Below, one piece after another: positions 22,553 to 36,717 of a DNA stretch of 64,000 nucleotides (position 1 is its first letter; the number at the start of each line of letters is the position of its first letter). A model generated the notes under the pieces. The model worked only from the letters and a program-made list of their open reading frames with translations. It was not told the DNA's origin and searched no databases. The DNA lies in contig OX359247.1 in NCBI GenBank assembly GCA_947179485.1, forward strand, positions 55,835,131-55,899,130, read 5' to 3'. Both the position numbers and the translations under genes were made by a program. Source of the stretch: Allacma fusca (lineage: Eukaryota > Arthropoda > Collembola > Symphypleona > Sminthuridae).

Positions 22553-24172
22553 TCATAATGTTATAAGGAGATATCTCGCCGCTTTACAAACCAACAGGAC
22601 ACAGGTCAAGGGTTTCCGCTTGGTAATACGTGCTAAAATTATAATATGAATTGGGGCCACACTAAAAATCTTCTTTTGCTTCTTCGGGAATGCCCCTTTC
22701 CACGCTGTAATGAGACTCTTTGAAGTTTTCATAATATCCGCCATTCGTCCCAGCAGTAATATTTCCATCAAAGGGTAGATAAAAAACCCGAAAGAAGCGC
22801 ATACAAAGGTAGCTAATATAGACACGGAATAGAGTGCTACGGCCACATAAATTGCAAATGCATGCGTCGTGACTGAACAGATGAACGTTGCTGTGGCCAT
22901 TGTATTTGTTACAGTGTCCTGTACAAATATATTTAGAATTTGTAGTTGTTTGAAGAGGGCGAGGAAGGATAGAATTTGAACGCGTTGGAAAACATTGTTA
23001 TTAGTAGAGAAGCCCAAATTGGGCTTGAGAGCTTCCAGGGCTCTGTGTAAAGGGAAAATGTAGCTGATGCACAACATGATACAAACTAACATTTGATACA
23101 CAATGACGTTAAAGATGGATGTCTCTATTAGGGTTAAAATGATAAACGATAAAGGATTTTTTAAGCCAACAGGTAACCAATAGTAGAGTCGGTCTGGTGA
23201 GCCGCGTGCTTGGACTGCGATTGAGGCATAAGCTATTGATATTGTTCCCAAAGATGGGATTAGAACTTCAAATAGTCGTTCAAGCAAAAAATTTTCAATC
23301 TTGTGTTTTTTTCTTCTCGTTGGCTTCGTTAGTATTCCTTAATAATTGAAGATACAAGAAATTAGCTAAAAAGAAGTCCAGTATTATCACCAGCCTTAAA
23401 GGCAAGGTTTTCATTAGGATTGTATAAATTTAGAATAGTAGTTCTTCATAGTAAAATGTACATCATCCCTACAAAGGCATCCCAAAATATAGCAAACTTT
23501 GACCCCTAAATTTTGTTGTTGTGACAAAAGCATTATTGTCACTATATAGTGTGAGTTTTTGATATAGAGAGAAAACATAATAGACCAAAATTGCACTATA
23601 GAGAAAGGATAATGTATAATACTGCGAGGAGTATTGAGTATAGTAAGTATTTTGTATCCTTTTTCCTTAACCTTTTACAGTATTGTATTTTATTTTATTA
23701 TTTAATATAATACATATAATTATAATAATATTTTATTATTATATTATTTCATGTATTTTGGGTGCCATTGTAGAGATTGAAAAATTATGTCTAATTTATA
23801 CCCGTTACCTGATTTGAATTGAGCAAAGTATTTAGAATAGGAAGCAAAGCCGTTAGCAATATCCTTGGATCTTCGGTAGAGGTGAAAATTTGCCAAAACC
23901 CCACCGGCCATGGTTCCTGCGATGAGAATATGTATGGGCAAATGCTTGGTACTAACTACTTGGGAATTTATCATGGAATAAATGCAACTGAATACTTGAT
24001 GAGTGGTTTTTAAAACCACTGAAATTGCTATAAGTCTCCAAACACGTAGTTTAGAATCTTTCCCAGTCTTAAAAATGTTCTCTTCTTGACACCAGTCATA
24101 GGGAAGAAACCCAAAAGTGCAGCCAAGCTTCCAAAACACCCGGAGACTTTTCGTAGATCTTTTTGTAAACAT
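22553..24172 (-). CDS. Tandem receptor-like gene B (6-TM family), two exons
   Basis: Predicted 382-residue paralog. Exon 1 is 24172-23809 (364 nt), donor G|GTAACG; exon 2 is 23337-22553 (785 nt), acceptor TATTAAG|GA. The intron is 471 bp, phase 1. It has MFTKRSTKSL at the start, LPYDWCQEEN, SPDRLYYWLP, FPLHRALEAL, LFKQLQILNIFVQ, YPLMEILLLGRMAD and TKRKPLTC near the end, so every family landmark is present. It is two codons shorter than A, D and E. Of the five it appears among the more divergent, for example QARG where others have KAPN just before the SPDRLYYW motif. The frame is intact throughout. Function is inferred only from the family layout. Confidence 0.75.
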
Positions 24173-27100
24173 TTTATTCTACTAACTAAAGTCAAACGAA
24201 ACTGCAAAGATTCCAGGGTGTACTGACTGGTGTGAGTCCGTGGAAAGACAGTATTTAATTAATTGCCTGGAAATTAGTAGTCATTTCGTCACTGCAAATA
24301 GCCTTCATCATTATTTATTAATAAATAGGCGCTTTCATTAATACAACCTGGAAATAATTGCTCGGGGGAAGGATTGGAAAATAATGCGCCTGGTGCGACC
24401 TTCCTGTACCTTTAATTTTTCGGATTGATAATAATAATTCCAACACTCAGACAAACTCCAAGAGGTATAAGGAAGTCTTTAGGATAAATATTCCATATAA
24501 GCGTATAATACAAAAGGTATATTTAAATGGCATTCCTGAAATTAGAATAATAATGTTAATCGAAAAATATTGTAATGTATTAAAGTGGAGACGTTTTTAT
24601 ATCAAACAAATTGACCGGCCCCCAGTAGGCAGAATGAAAAAATTCTAACATTTAAATTTTCAACCAAACTCAAAGTACTGGCTTTGAAAAGGTTGCACGT
24701 ATTTTCTAAATTAAGCCATAAAACATGTTTTTGCAAAATATTACCGTCTTACATACATTGCACTATTTAGCTTTGCAAAAAGTGGTGTAATACTGACACC
24801 AACAGTGAAATCTGATTTTTGTAGCAAACATGATGCAGTTTTTTCCGGTACATCCAATAATCAACCCAGAATATATTTGACCCATGTTCAAATTTTCGAT
24901 GGATCCCTGACATACTTTTATTTGCAGGTATCTTCGTCTATACCCATGAATGCATAGATATATAACTCGCACTAGTATACTGTGCGAGGTATGTATCTTA
25001 AGTAAAACAAATTTTCGTAAATCTGAAAGAAAAATTGCTACAATTGAGATGAATTGAATATGGTATAACTCCCACGTGGACTAGAGGGGGATATTGGTTA
25101 TGAATCCTGTATCTGTAATATTATCTACGGCTACAAATCAAACGTTCAGGAATTTTACAAACTACAGAAATAGCCTTGAAACGCTTGCTATGTAAGATAA
25201 TTGATTTTATTACACACATTTGTATATGCTATACATATTTTACATTACTGTGTACATAAATTTCAATTCACATTAATTTGTTCCAGAGTTCCTCTCAGTG
25301 CGACAACATATGCTCAAAGTACGTAATAAATATGTATTTTGACAATTTGTGCATCTACACTGTACAAATAGATATATTAATTGCCATTGTACATGTTTAA
25401 GTAGCCATGAGGTTTCGGACTCGTTTTGATAACAGCAGAAAATACAGAGGATTACACTGAATAAATAATTTGTTACCCTAGTATGAATGAAGCCGGAATT
25501 AATTTCAAAGTATGTTCCGGGTCTTACATTCCCACAATGGAATCAGTTACATATAATTATACCAAAATTGAACAGTGTTGTAGCAAATATGCACTGTCAT
25601 AATTGTCAATGTAATTAATTAGCATGCACAAGTGGTGACACTTTATTTCTTGAGAAAAATTGGTAGGTTATATCGCTTTGTCAAATATGTACATAGGTAA
25701 TAATTATTTGGAAATTGCTAAGGACAACCCTCCATATTTTGTACTGAATCTTCGTGTCGATTCCCTCATATTGTTGTAATTTACCAGCATTTGTGATCGT
25801 TTCCTTGAGAATAGTAAAGGAACGTCACGTTCTTGTGACGTCTTTACAAGCTGTTTTTAGCTGCTCTTAATTGGTCTGAACACACAGTTTGGAATTAATT
25901 GTTTTTGGGAAGACACATGTAACAAACTCTCCGATTTAAAGATTCCGATTTACCTCACAGACACGTCATTTCTTGTAAGAACTATTCTTTGTACATGAAT
26001 TAAGAAATAAGTAATTATTAATAATACGTCAGTCGTGCTTGGCGGTTGAGAATTTTTTTGCTCGAGTGGAACTTAAATGTCCAAGGTGGAGAGATGTACT
26101 TGACGATTATTATTGTAATATTTCGAGCAAATTAATCCCCATTAAGTGCAAGTATACTCTAGCTATTAGGGTCCCCATTATAACAGTATTATCTGTAAAG
26201 GAACAAATTATTTGGATACATTTCTGGTTGAGCCACAGTGATAATAATTATTTTTATCCCAATATTTATAGTATAGGTACATAAAGTAGACAAATGTTGA
26301 AGCTTGTTGAGGTGCTAAAAGGAGCGTACACTGCATTTCAGTTACAGCTATTTTGATTTTCTCCCAAAAATGACTGGACCAGTTTAATGAAATTACTATA
26401 GTTTTGAGTCTTTCTTGTGTAAGGTATTTTATTTGACATGCCAATTTATCCTCATTGCAGAGATGCTGAAATAGAGAGCGGATGATATTTTATCCCCACA
26501 CGGTTTGCGTCTTCCGTAAATGTTTTACGCAAATATATATTTCTATAATAATTCTTGCCCTGGTTGGACTTGTAAGTGAAGATCGATTATTTTCGGGTAT
26601 ACTTACCAATGAATTGTACCGAGCTTTTTGAAAGAATATTTACCTTAATTTATTCACAAGACTAATTTCATTAATAATCAAATTAATCAAATATTACAAG
26701 TGGTAGAGGTAAAATTCTACGCAAAAAATTATTTGTAAGCATTATGTGCAATTGTATAGATATCATTATTGAAAACAGAGAAACAAACGCACTAAAGAAA
26801 GGCTTGTAATTATTTTCATCCCCGGTTAATTCTAGGGTTTCGAAACTTTATACATACTACGTTTTAGAAAAATTGCAATGTACTCTCTCCATCAAATACT
26901 TTCTTTTGAAGGGCAATGCCTCTAGTAACCAAACCTTTTTGCACTCAGTTCCTATTATCCCAATTGTCATTTCTATGGAATAACGGTTAATGCAAAATGG
27001 AATCATACCGTAACATCTTGATACTCCCCCTTCAAAGAGTTTTAATGATTATTAAAAACGATACTCTCGCAAGAAACCTATTTTATCAAAATTAAAAAGA

Positions 27101-30100
27101 TTCTTTATAGTGAGAAAAACATTCTCGCTGTCTAGTACTTTGCTATTAATAAATTATTTTTGCTCGTAAGGTATTCCGAGGGTTAAGGATTAAGGACTTA
27201 AGGAAGGTACAGCAAACTTCAGCTAGAAAAAATCCTTAAAAAGTGATACAATTGTATCATGTGATCAAAAATGTTGATACATTTCCAGTTATCTCACTGT
27301 AAATTTTTTAGAAATGATTATGACACTGTAACAGGCAAATCTCAGCGATGCCCTTGGAGTGTGAGGGCACTGTGTTGCGCTCACTGAAAATACTATAATC
27401 TTAAGGGGAAATTAATTCCAGAAATATCATAAAATACTACCATAAGATCGTTTGCGTATCCAGTGTAATCTGTAAGTAATTACATGTAATGACTTATAAG
27501 AGCAACATTACAAGGACGATAATTTGACGCTTATATTACCGTGGTATTAAGAAGAGACAACAATTACAAATAATTAAGGTGTATAAGAAACTACCGAACT
27601 ATTTACTATTTACAGAAATAGCCTTCGTAATTACGAATAAATACTCGAGAGAAAATGCTGTTTTAAACCGTACCGACGATACTTTAGAGATTGATTTGGT
27701 TGACGCACGCGAGTAAAATTACTTTTAGGTACATATAGCCATACTTGATTAAACATACAAGATTAAAAGATTCACAGATGTTAACATATTAAAATTACCC
27801 CATTATATTTTGCATAATTGTAAATGAATTAACAATTAGCAGTCTTCTTATGATATGATTCTTACAAACTAGACTTGAAGCTATTTCTTTAGGGGGAGAA
27901 ATTCTATTTTGGTCTCTATCAGACTGAAAATGTGAATTGTTCAGCAGATCGAAGAGTGGCATTTAAATAATGCAAAGATGCTAACTGACTCACACCGCCA
28001 TACCCGTTTTCAGTATTACTTTTGAATATTTTTGTCCTATGGACTATTATAAATACTTACTATACAAGTTAAAATGTTGGTCAATATTTTTTTTAAATCA
28101 ATTTAATTAATGCCTACACAAATTTAGGCCATATGATGATGGCAGGAAAATGCTTGCAATACTCATTATTTATCATTTTTAGTGATTAAAAGCACAAAAT
28201 TTATTAACATTAGCCAAACCTGTCAAAATTTTGTTACATAACATATATAATTGTCCGATATTTGCATGTAATTGACCATTTTTAAAATTATTATTATTAC
28301 AAATATTATTAAATGTAACCGGCCATTTAGATTGCAACGTTACACTACGAAGTTTAGAAGTTTATGAATTGCAATACAATTGACATTGCAGTTGCTGTTG
28401 AGTTTCTTTCATGATAACATTCATCTGAAGCAAGCTTTATTAGAAAAGGTGAAGACTTGCTCCTGTATTTACACAATTCTATTCGTGATGGTATAATAGA
28501 TTTCGAAGTTCTGCTTTCTAACAGTAATGTGTAATACCTTGCATGTAAAGTTGGTACATGCAATTTAATTTTAGTTTTAAAACGTGGATAAATATGCAAA
28601 GCTTTTTATAGTATGACCGTTTTGAACGTAATCACCACTACTTCTGGATACCTTTCAAACTGGAGCCTAGTAATGTTAATACTAAGTCTTGTATAAACAA
28701 GGACATGTGTATATGTAAAAGGGAATTATATACATATGTAAGTCTTGATACTCACAAGTCTTCCGATGTAAAACGCAGAACTAAATGAAACTTGGTGGAA
28801 TTGCAGACACTACTAATAGTGTTCGTACAAACGTTCTATGTCTGAACATTGGTTTGGATTTTGCTCTAGTTGCGAAAATTGATTTTTCTTATGGGATTTA
28901 ACATGCAAAAATTCAAGTAAGTATATGCCCTGTCAAACTTTCAAAAAACCTTTAAACAAACCTTCAAATACCTGTTTCCCAAATTATTCTCAAAAGACAA
29001 GTGCGTACATACAACGGATGATATTTTTAATGAAATGGCCAACTCTTTTACCGTTAGTTGTAATAATTATAGTGACTCGGATCTATTTGATTTTTGAAAT
29101 TCAATTATGCTTACCGACACCCATACACCAATTTAAAAATCTGGAATGTGCATAGGGTAGTTAAGTGCCAGTATAGTAGCCATGATGTGATAGATTATAA
29201 GCTTTTCCAACAGGTCTTATTATTGCCCGAATAATGAGGCTTTTTATCTTAATATTGTTAAATAGTAATCTGACCATTTAGCATTATAATTGGTTCTTTT
29301 AAAACTGCAACAGTCACCACAATATACAAGGGAAAGGAACAAATGGGTTGTGTTGGCTCTTTCCGACTCACTTCCTTTTTTATATAAACTGGAAACATAA
29401 TTCGCCTGGAAATGGGATATTAAAATTATTTTGCAACTTAAGTCCACTCACCAGTAGAAAAAAGGAGCTAAATCTCGCGTGTTGCATTACATGTTTGTGA
29501 AGGAATTTAAAGGAATTAAGAAAAATGAGTGCAATAGTCTATTTTATTAGCGCAACATTTTATTATTTGAGCATTATGCAAAATAAGAAACGAATTTGAT
29601 TCAGTTTTGGAGTCAAATATTAATGCCCTAAACTTTTTAAGTCTGATTTTTAAAATTTGGAAGGAATAAGAATAACAGAAAATATCCAACGTCAATGCCG
29701 TTTTTCTCATTTCTCCATTTTATTCTTTATTGTAAAGTCTTCAAAATTGTGTTTAAAAAATATTACTTTTGAAGTAATATTATTGAAGTCTGAGAGTCAG
29801 TGTTAATACATTTTTCCGACCACGACCAACTAGAAATACTGGGTACTACAATATTTGCAAGGTACTTCATATATTTTTCTCCCCCTAGCCGATATATGGG
29901 AGTGATTCAAAATATTTGATTCCCCCAGTTTGTAGAAGATTCGTTTCCACAGTTTATAAAACTTATTTAATTGAACTCGATCAATTTTTAAAGTCATAGA
30001 GTTCACGGATGTGGACCAAAGTCTCTTCTTACGGTTCATGAGCACAATTCTTCACGTAGAGACCAAAATGATAGCTCCCTACAAAGCCCTCTAAATTTCC

Positions 30101-31565
30101 TACAACTCAGTGTCAAAAAATATTTTCGAAAAATGTGCTGAAATGAACTGAAAAAATTTACCGTGGTCAATAAAATTAATTTTGTAAAATGTGGAAAATG
30201 ATTTTCTAAAAATCTTGGGGGAATCAAATATTAATTGCGTTAATGCCTAATGTCGGCTGATTTTTATGAATAAGAATATAGGACTTGATTTCCTCCCAAT
30301 AATCTGATCTACGTCCAAAATCACGCACCCAAATCTGGTACTATATATCCTCCATTGTCCAATACAAAACAAACTAGCTAACCGTGCATGTTAAACTAAC
30401 TAGCCATGTATGTTTTGCTAAATAATTCAATTTTACAATGAGTGGTTTTATATATTTTACTTTAATCGGAGTTAACTTGTGGCTTACAATAGATGTGGCA
30501 AGACTGATCTACTCTCTAACGTTTCAAGAGTGTACTAGCGAAATCAATAATAATATTACGGTCAAATCCGCCTTAACAGAACTGATTTTAAAAGCCTTAA
30601 AGTAAATGGCATGCTTACGGCATCTTGTTAAATTTCTCAACCTTTAAGTATTTGAGAGTTCCAAGGATACGGACTATAATAAACAATTTTTTTAGGATGT
30701 TTCTAGTTGTACTCTGTAGTCTGGGGCTATGGATTAACTAACTGTCATTTACAACATATTAAGTGTTTTTAAAGATGTACCCCCCGATAGATTTTCATTA
30801 AAATTACGAAAACGTATCTACATAAAAATAACATTTTCCGAGTAGAATTTACACATGGGCACTTTATTAGCTAATATAAGTAAAGTATTTTATTTTATAC
30901 TTAATATAAATGTGATTTTTAAAATAATGTGCTTGATTTTGGTCGAAACTAATTATTTATCCAGCAATGTTAACATATTTGTACAAAAATGTTCTATCCA
31001 ACTGAGCTGAATCATGTTTTATGCTTTCGAGAAAACAAAAGCCATTGGATTTTAAGATATTTTGTGCAACAATTTTTATCCTTGGATTGGAAAATGCTCA
31101 GGAACTTTGTGTCAGGACCTTCCGTATCGGGAAATCTCAACTGGGCCCTCCACGCTGACAACGAAATGCGTATAAATAAATTTTCTTTATGTTAAAAAGT
31201 TAGCTTTCCAAATTTTGAATATTTAGGAAGAGCAGCTATGTAAATCATAAATCGGATACTAAGGTAGTTTGGTAAATACAGAGTATATGAAACGATCCAT
31301 TTTCTCTGAAATTTTTCAAGGCATGAATTTTAAATTTATGAGCACCTAAATGTTTTGTAGTTTCTCTTTGATGGGCTGAAAGAAGATGCAACTAAAAATA
31401 TGAACCACTCTTTACAACTTGCTCAAACATGCTTGCTATGAATTTATGAAATTGCAATGTTTTGAAAAATATTCTTATTTTCAACGGTGTCATTGTCGAA
31501 TTTTATGTTTCTACGGTGGACTTACCAGCTCACGCAAACACACAGTTGTGTTAGATCCAATGATT
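24173..31565. other. Long gene-free spacer (7.4 kb)
   Basis: This is the largest spacer in the tandem array. I looked for array landmarks (SPDRLYYW, MFTKRS, LLGRMGE) on both strands and saw none, so I cannot show a decayed sixth copy. Short frames such as 28925-29155, 29516-29710 and 30989-31195 have no recognisable domain. A loose inverted similarity occurs around 29915-30235 (ATTTGATTCCCCCA against TGGGGGAATCAAAT). Confidence 0.45.
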
Positions 31566-32892
31566 TCAAAACGCAATAAGAAGAACCTGTAAAATACAGG
31601 TTAGAGATTTTTGTTTAGTAATTTTTGAGACCATTCTGACGTGTATAGGAGCCAAGTTGAAATGCGCCCTTCGATTTTTCGGAAATAAATTTCTCCAGGA
31701 GGTAGTCAGCCCCTTTGAAGTTGTCATTACTTCCCCCATCCTCCCAAGAAGAATGATTTCCATGAGAGGGTAAATAAAAATAGAGTAATTGTAGCAAACA
31801 AAATTTAGGACAACGGACACACTATGATGCGCTACTGCAATGTAAATTGCCGTGGAATGGGTGACGATTACAAGGTTAAAAATTAAGGTAAAAAGTGTTG
31901 CTGCCAAAGTTTCCTGGACGAAGGTTGTTAAAATTTGAAGCTGCTTATACCAATTTACATTTTTTGATACTTGGGCCCTTTTGTAGGTCAGACTTTCTTG
32001 AATCGAATTATCCCGCATGCTGTGCTTCAGGGTTGTAATAGCCCGATGCAAGGACAGTGTAAACGTGACGCAGAAAACCTGACAAAGTACTACTTTGTAC
32101 GCAATTGTGACGTAAATGAAGGATTCAAAGCTGGTCAGAAATATACATGTATACATGTTTTTCCAGACCTGAGGTAACCAATAGTACAGCCGGTCAGGTG
32201 TGTCAGGTGTTTTAATGGCCAGAGCAACATATGCCATGAAGGCGGATACGAATATAAAAATCAGGCTCTCAAAGATGTGTTCCAGCAAAATATTTTCCAG
32301 CCTCTGTTTTTTCTCTGTTGGTGATTCCATTAAAATTCCTGGATATAATGTATAAAGTGTGAGCTCTTACATAAAAAAAGTATCTTTTTCCCGGGTTTTG
32401 AACCCTATAATTACTTTTTTAAATAATACTTTATCGAAAGAATACATTACTGTACAAGACAAATCCCTTTGCAGGATAATGTTATTTTAAGGGTGCCCTT
32501 CTTAAAAAGATGAATTTTAGAAACTAACCGGATTTGAACTCGGCGAAGAATTTCGTAAATGTTGTATGACAGGTTGCAACTTCCTGGTAGTGCAAATGAA
32601 TACAAATATGTAGCATAACTCCTGTTAACATAACGACTAAGAAAATAACGTGAATTGGCAGCTGAGGGGCATTAGATAACTTGAGGATTATAAGAGAATA
32701 AGCACAGCTCAGCAACTGCTGCATCGTTTTTAAAAATGCCAATATTCCGAAAAGCTTCCACCAAAATAATTTTGAAGGCGTTCCACATGAAAAGCATTTG
32801 TTCCTTTGAGACCACTCAAACGGGACGAATGAACAAGTGGTACCTAACCGGAAAAAAATTTCAAGGGCTTTTGCTGATCGTTTTGTGAACAT
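31566..32892 (-). CDS. Tandem receptor-like gene C (6-TM family), C-terminally shortened
   Basis: Predicted 378-residue paralog. Exon 1 is 32892-32529 (364 nt) and exon 2 is 32338-31566 (773 nt); the intron is 190 bp, phase 1. The donor is GTTAGT, weaker than the GTAAG/GTGAG donors of the sisters. Landmarks kept: MFTKRSAKAL, VPFEWSQRNK, TPDRLYYWLP, LSLHRAITTL, WYKQLQILTTFVQ, YPLMEIILLGRMGE, TKQKSLTCIL. The conserved tail V(C/S)K(S/T/A)ARYLLI of the other four is reduced to VLLIAF. This 18-nt loss fully accounts for the shorter exon 2. It may still be functional, or may be at an early stage of decay (weak donor plus C-terminal loss). Function is inferred from the family only. Confidence 0.72.
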
Positions 32893-33710
32893 GATTCAAA
32901 ATTTTTAAAAATCGTATATTTTTTATGATCTAGTTTTTATTTGTAGTCAAATAATTATTTAAAGCTGTCAAATCTGCAAGTTTTCTTTAAAAATCTTGAC
33001 ACAAATATGATTTTAAATGGTTGGACAGGTCGAAGCTGTATCAGTTCCACTGCCTTAAACTTGTATGGCTTTCGAATATTCGTGTTTGAAATGTAATTGA
33101 CAATGGACAGTGTAATCAAATATTAATTATTTTACTTTTAGGGACAAATTAACCATCATTTTTGTTGTGCATTTAAATTTCATTTAATGGAGAGGCTACT
33201 ATTACACTACAGACAAACATATTCAGGGCATTTGGATAATTACTGTAGCAAAATTAATGATCCCATAGGAAAGACTTACCGTGGCTAACTTTCATTGGTT
33301 ATAATCATACAGACAGTATACTACTTAGTGAGACCTTCCTTTAATAGCACTTATTCTATACGCAAACGCATTAATATTTGGAGACGTCCTCATTTGACAC
33401 TAATGTTAATTGTTTCCTTTGTGCAAGGTTGTCATTATAGGAGTCCAGTGTTACTACTGTAAAGACATTCCACTTTGGTTTATTGATATACCGATTGGAT
33501 TAGATTTAGATTTATTTGTGGATAGTTCATATATGATTGTAATTACGCATTTAATGTTTATTGGAATATTTAGGCTTTTTAGTTTTGGGAGCATTCGGTT
33601 GCAATCTGCTAACATGGTCAGGCAGTAAACACCAAGTCAATTAAATTAAAAAGTGCCTATGTATGTACATAACTGTGGACCACCTAATTGCACGAATTAC
33701 AATGAATTTC
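32893..33710. other. Upstream region of gene C, no gene seen
   Basis: Presumed promoter side of gene C. A 72-codon open frame at 33410-33628 (+) has no family features and is probably accidental. Confidence 0.4.
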
Positions 33711-33862
33711 CTATATAGTGGTTCCCAAGGGATGGCAAAATGCCTGCCAATATATAGAGATGCCGCTGTATTTTAGTACTATAAAATGTAATTATTTGTA
33801 GTCCTGGGGTAAATTTAAGGATGTCAATATATATGGAATGCCAAGAGGAAACCACTATATAG
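33711..33862. mobile_element. Small inverted-repeat element (MITE), possibly mariner-type
   Basis: This 152-bp element has perfect 13-bp inverted ends (CTATATAGTGGTT ... AACCACTATATAG). If the ends are taken as TAGTGGTT, the flanks are TA on both sides, as expected of a Tc1/mariner-derived MITE. It has no coding content. A second, looser inverted motif (GGATGGCAAAATGCC / GGAATGCCAAG) lies inside. Confidence 0.65.
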
Positions 33863-34499
33863 AAAATTCACTAAATCATTACCTTGACCGCTAGTCTAAA
33901 ATAATTAATGCAGTTATGCTTAAATATTTATTTCTACAATAATTTGTATTTTCCAGTAACAAACACATGTTTCGAAGACGCTTGTAGTTGCCCCTCCGTG
34001 TTAGGACTCGTCCTGTAAGGAAATTCCATCTTGGATGACACATTAAGAAACAAATAATTATAGATATATAATTATTACATATTTGTATAATAAATTATAC
34101 AGTAGCTCGAACATTTCCCGTATAACAGAACAAAATTAAATACGACTATTTACATTGTAGATTTAGAGAGAGGGTGAGAGTATAATGAATTTTGAGAATT
34201 GTAAATACACATGAAGACCAATTCCAAATGAAGCGATGTTGGAAACTTTTATAGTACAATATTTGGGTAAATGAGAATGTGTCTATTTCATTTGCCCCAA
34301 TTACGGTGATCACTTAAAGGGGTTTTTCTTAAACTTACTATAATTTATTAAAGTAATATGAAAATGTTGACGTCAGCGTTAAAGTTGTAATTCTGAACTT
34401 TATGTTATAAATAAGTTTCATGGAACCAATTCATTATGCAGGAATATTTTTTTAGAAAGATTACTTCAAATGATAGATATATGACTCATGTATTTTTAT

Positions 34500-35813
34500 C
34501 AGTGCTCGGCACGGGTATGGGTAATACTCGGGTAAACGGGTATGGGTACGGATATGGGTACTACCCGGGTACGGATTTTGTGTACCCGAACAATTCCGGG
34601 TACTACCCGGGTACACTTTGGTCGGCTCAAAATTTCGGGTACGGATACGGGTATGGGTACGGGTACAAGGATTTCAAAATGGGTATATACCCACCGGGTA
34701 CGGGTATAATGGTGTCATTTACCCGTACCCGCGACCATTGTACCCGAGTATTTGGATATGTTGAGATTTGAGACATTTTGATGAATTTTATGAAAATAAT
34801 GGAACTTCCGTTGGAAAATTCTGTCGGTATTTTTAGTAATTCTGAATACATATAGCTTATTGTTAATACCCTTTTAACCTTACAACATGCAGTAACTGTA
34901 TTTCAGACTGTGTTGCTAAAATATATATTTATATCTATAATATATATTTTTATGGAAACATGTTTTAGGAAGAATAATTAATAAACAGTAGAGGAATAAT
35001 ATCAAAATAGAAGTGGAGAATAGGATTCAACGAAATTTTATACAAAACGTCTTCATAATGTAGTATTTTGTCACTAATTGCATAAATAGTCTGATTGACA
35101 CGTATGCACACGATACTTCATTAGCCACAATGAATACAATTTAAAAATTAGAGTTCCGATGAGTTGGATGGCAAGATATTTTTTGTAATTGGTAGTTGAT
35201 TAGGAAAAGGCGGATATTTGTAACAAGGTATTAATGAGTTACATGTACACAGAACTACTGAGATGAGAAAATTAATGTAAAAGGCCGAATAAATCAAAAA
35301 GTGAAAAATCGAGTAGCCAAGTCCCAAGCCAAAAATGCATGTACATATGGACTGGGTGCTATAAAATACTTCGCCCATCAGCCCATAAACAATCAAATGG
35401 GGATAATTTTACTTCTAATCAAAAACGCTTATAGTTTTCTACTCTTCAATAAAAATATACAATGTCAAATACCTCTCTAGCTAGTCAAAATTACCCACTC
35501 AGGTGGCATACATTATTACATATAACGTACTATCTATTACATTAAAACAAATCTGGATAAAGTACCCGGGTACGAGTACGGGTACGACACTGAGATACCC
35601 GAGTATGGGTACAATTTTCGCTTATTTTCGGGTACGGGTACAATACGGGTACAGGTACATGAATTGAGATTACATTGCGGGTACGGGTACGAAAAATTTG
35701 TACCCGGATACTCGGGTATGGGTACGGGTATAGATACCAGTTATTGAAATACCCGCACTTCGGGTACGGATACGGGTACGGGTACCGATTTTTCGTACCC
35801 GTGCCGAGCACTA
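34500..35813. mobile_element. Non-autonomous hAT-like element, GGGTACGGGTAC family
   Basis: This 1314-bp element has 18-bp inverted ends (CAGTGCTCGGCACGGGTA, first base differing on the right) and a perfect 8-bp duplication, ATTTTTAT, at 34492-34499 and 35814-35821. About 230 bp at each end is an array of GGGTAC/GGGTACGGGTAC, with GTACCC stretches in the opposite sense. The central 0.8 kb is ordinary AT-rich sequence with no transposase. The long Gly-Tyr frame at 34436-34771 and its Tyr-Pro counterparts are produced by the repeat and are not genes. Confidence 0.9.
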
Positions 35814-35821
35814 ATTTTTAT

Positions 35822-36717
35822 CTACTTCAACGTATTTCTCGTGCACTCCATGGTAAATAGAATATATGGTGCACTCATACTTTTGTTCCTTTTAAAAATC
35901 TCTTCTATTACGGCTTTCAAGTAGTACTTCGCTGAATTTTACTGAAAAGGTTAAGCAGGATTAATAAGTTTATGCTGGTGATATTATAAGTATTGTATTG
36001 CAAAAGGTTCATTCTGTATTTATGTGTAATTAATTCCAAAATATGGACAGAACTTGCACATTTTCCAAGTGCTGTTAAATTTCGTCACAACATTCACCCG
36101 ATGTTATTAATAATTAAGGCTGTTCTTATTTCTTTAACTCTACTTTTTCTTAGAGCAACCCCGAATCGATTTATTGGGAACACAGGAACCCATTTGATTA
36201 ATGAAGAAGGCGGAGAATTGGAATCCTTTGGAAAAGCAATTTAATGTAAATTGTCATGATAATTTGAACTTTCAAAGTTCAATTTAATTGTCCCGCTGTC
36301 TTCATTCTGATCAATAGAATTAAACATTATGAACAATCTGAGTATCTTCGTTATTTTCATTGCCTGTGTCTGCAGGTGCTCTCGTCACAGTAATAGCGAA
36401 ATAAGCTAAATATTTTAATTATAATTTTGATAGCCTTCATCGTTGCAGTATAAGTAATTAATTATATAAATTAGCATTTATTTTTATTCAAATATTTTCC
36501 AAGCTACTCCACTATTGACTAGAGAGGGAGACTATTCTGACCACCCTGTGACATTTATTGTACAGCAATAATTCGCAAAAAAAATCACAACCCCCCTCCA
36601 ATATTTATCTCACCCCGAGCTGTTTACTTAATAAATAAATGTCTCCTATTTTTTCAATACGCCCATACATCAACTATTTAAATACGTGCGTACTCTTTGA
36701 AAATGCCCATTGAACAT
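35822..36717. other. No gene seen
   Basis: Spacer between the GGGTAC element and the 3' end of tandem gene D. An 83-codon frame at 35993-36244 (+) has no recognised domain and no splice context. Confidence 0.4.

Noticed and set aside
30989-31195. 68-codon frame with a coding-like feel between genes B and C
   Set aside because: It is on the opposite strand to the array, with no family motif and no splice-compatible neighbour.
24173-31565. Possible sixth, decayed array member in the 7.4-kb gap
   Set aside because: I looked for the conserved motifs on both strands and saw none, so there is no support.
34436-34771. Open frame rich in Gly-Tyr, resembling a structural GY-repeat protein
   Set aside because: It is produced by the GGGTACGGGTAC array of a short transposon; frames on the other strand are open too, and it runs across the element boundary.
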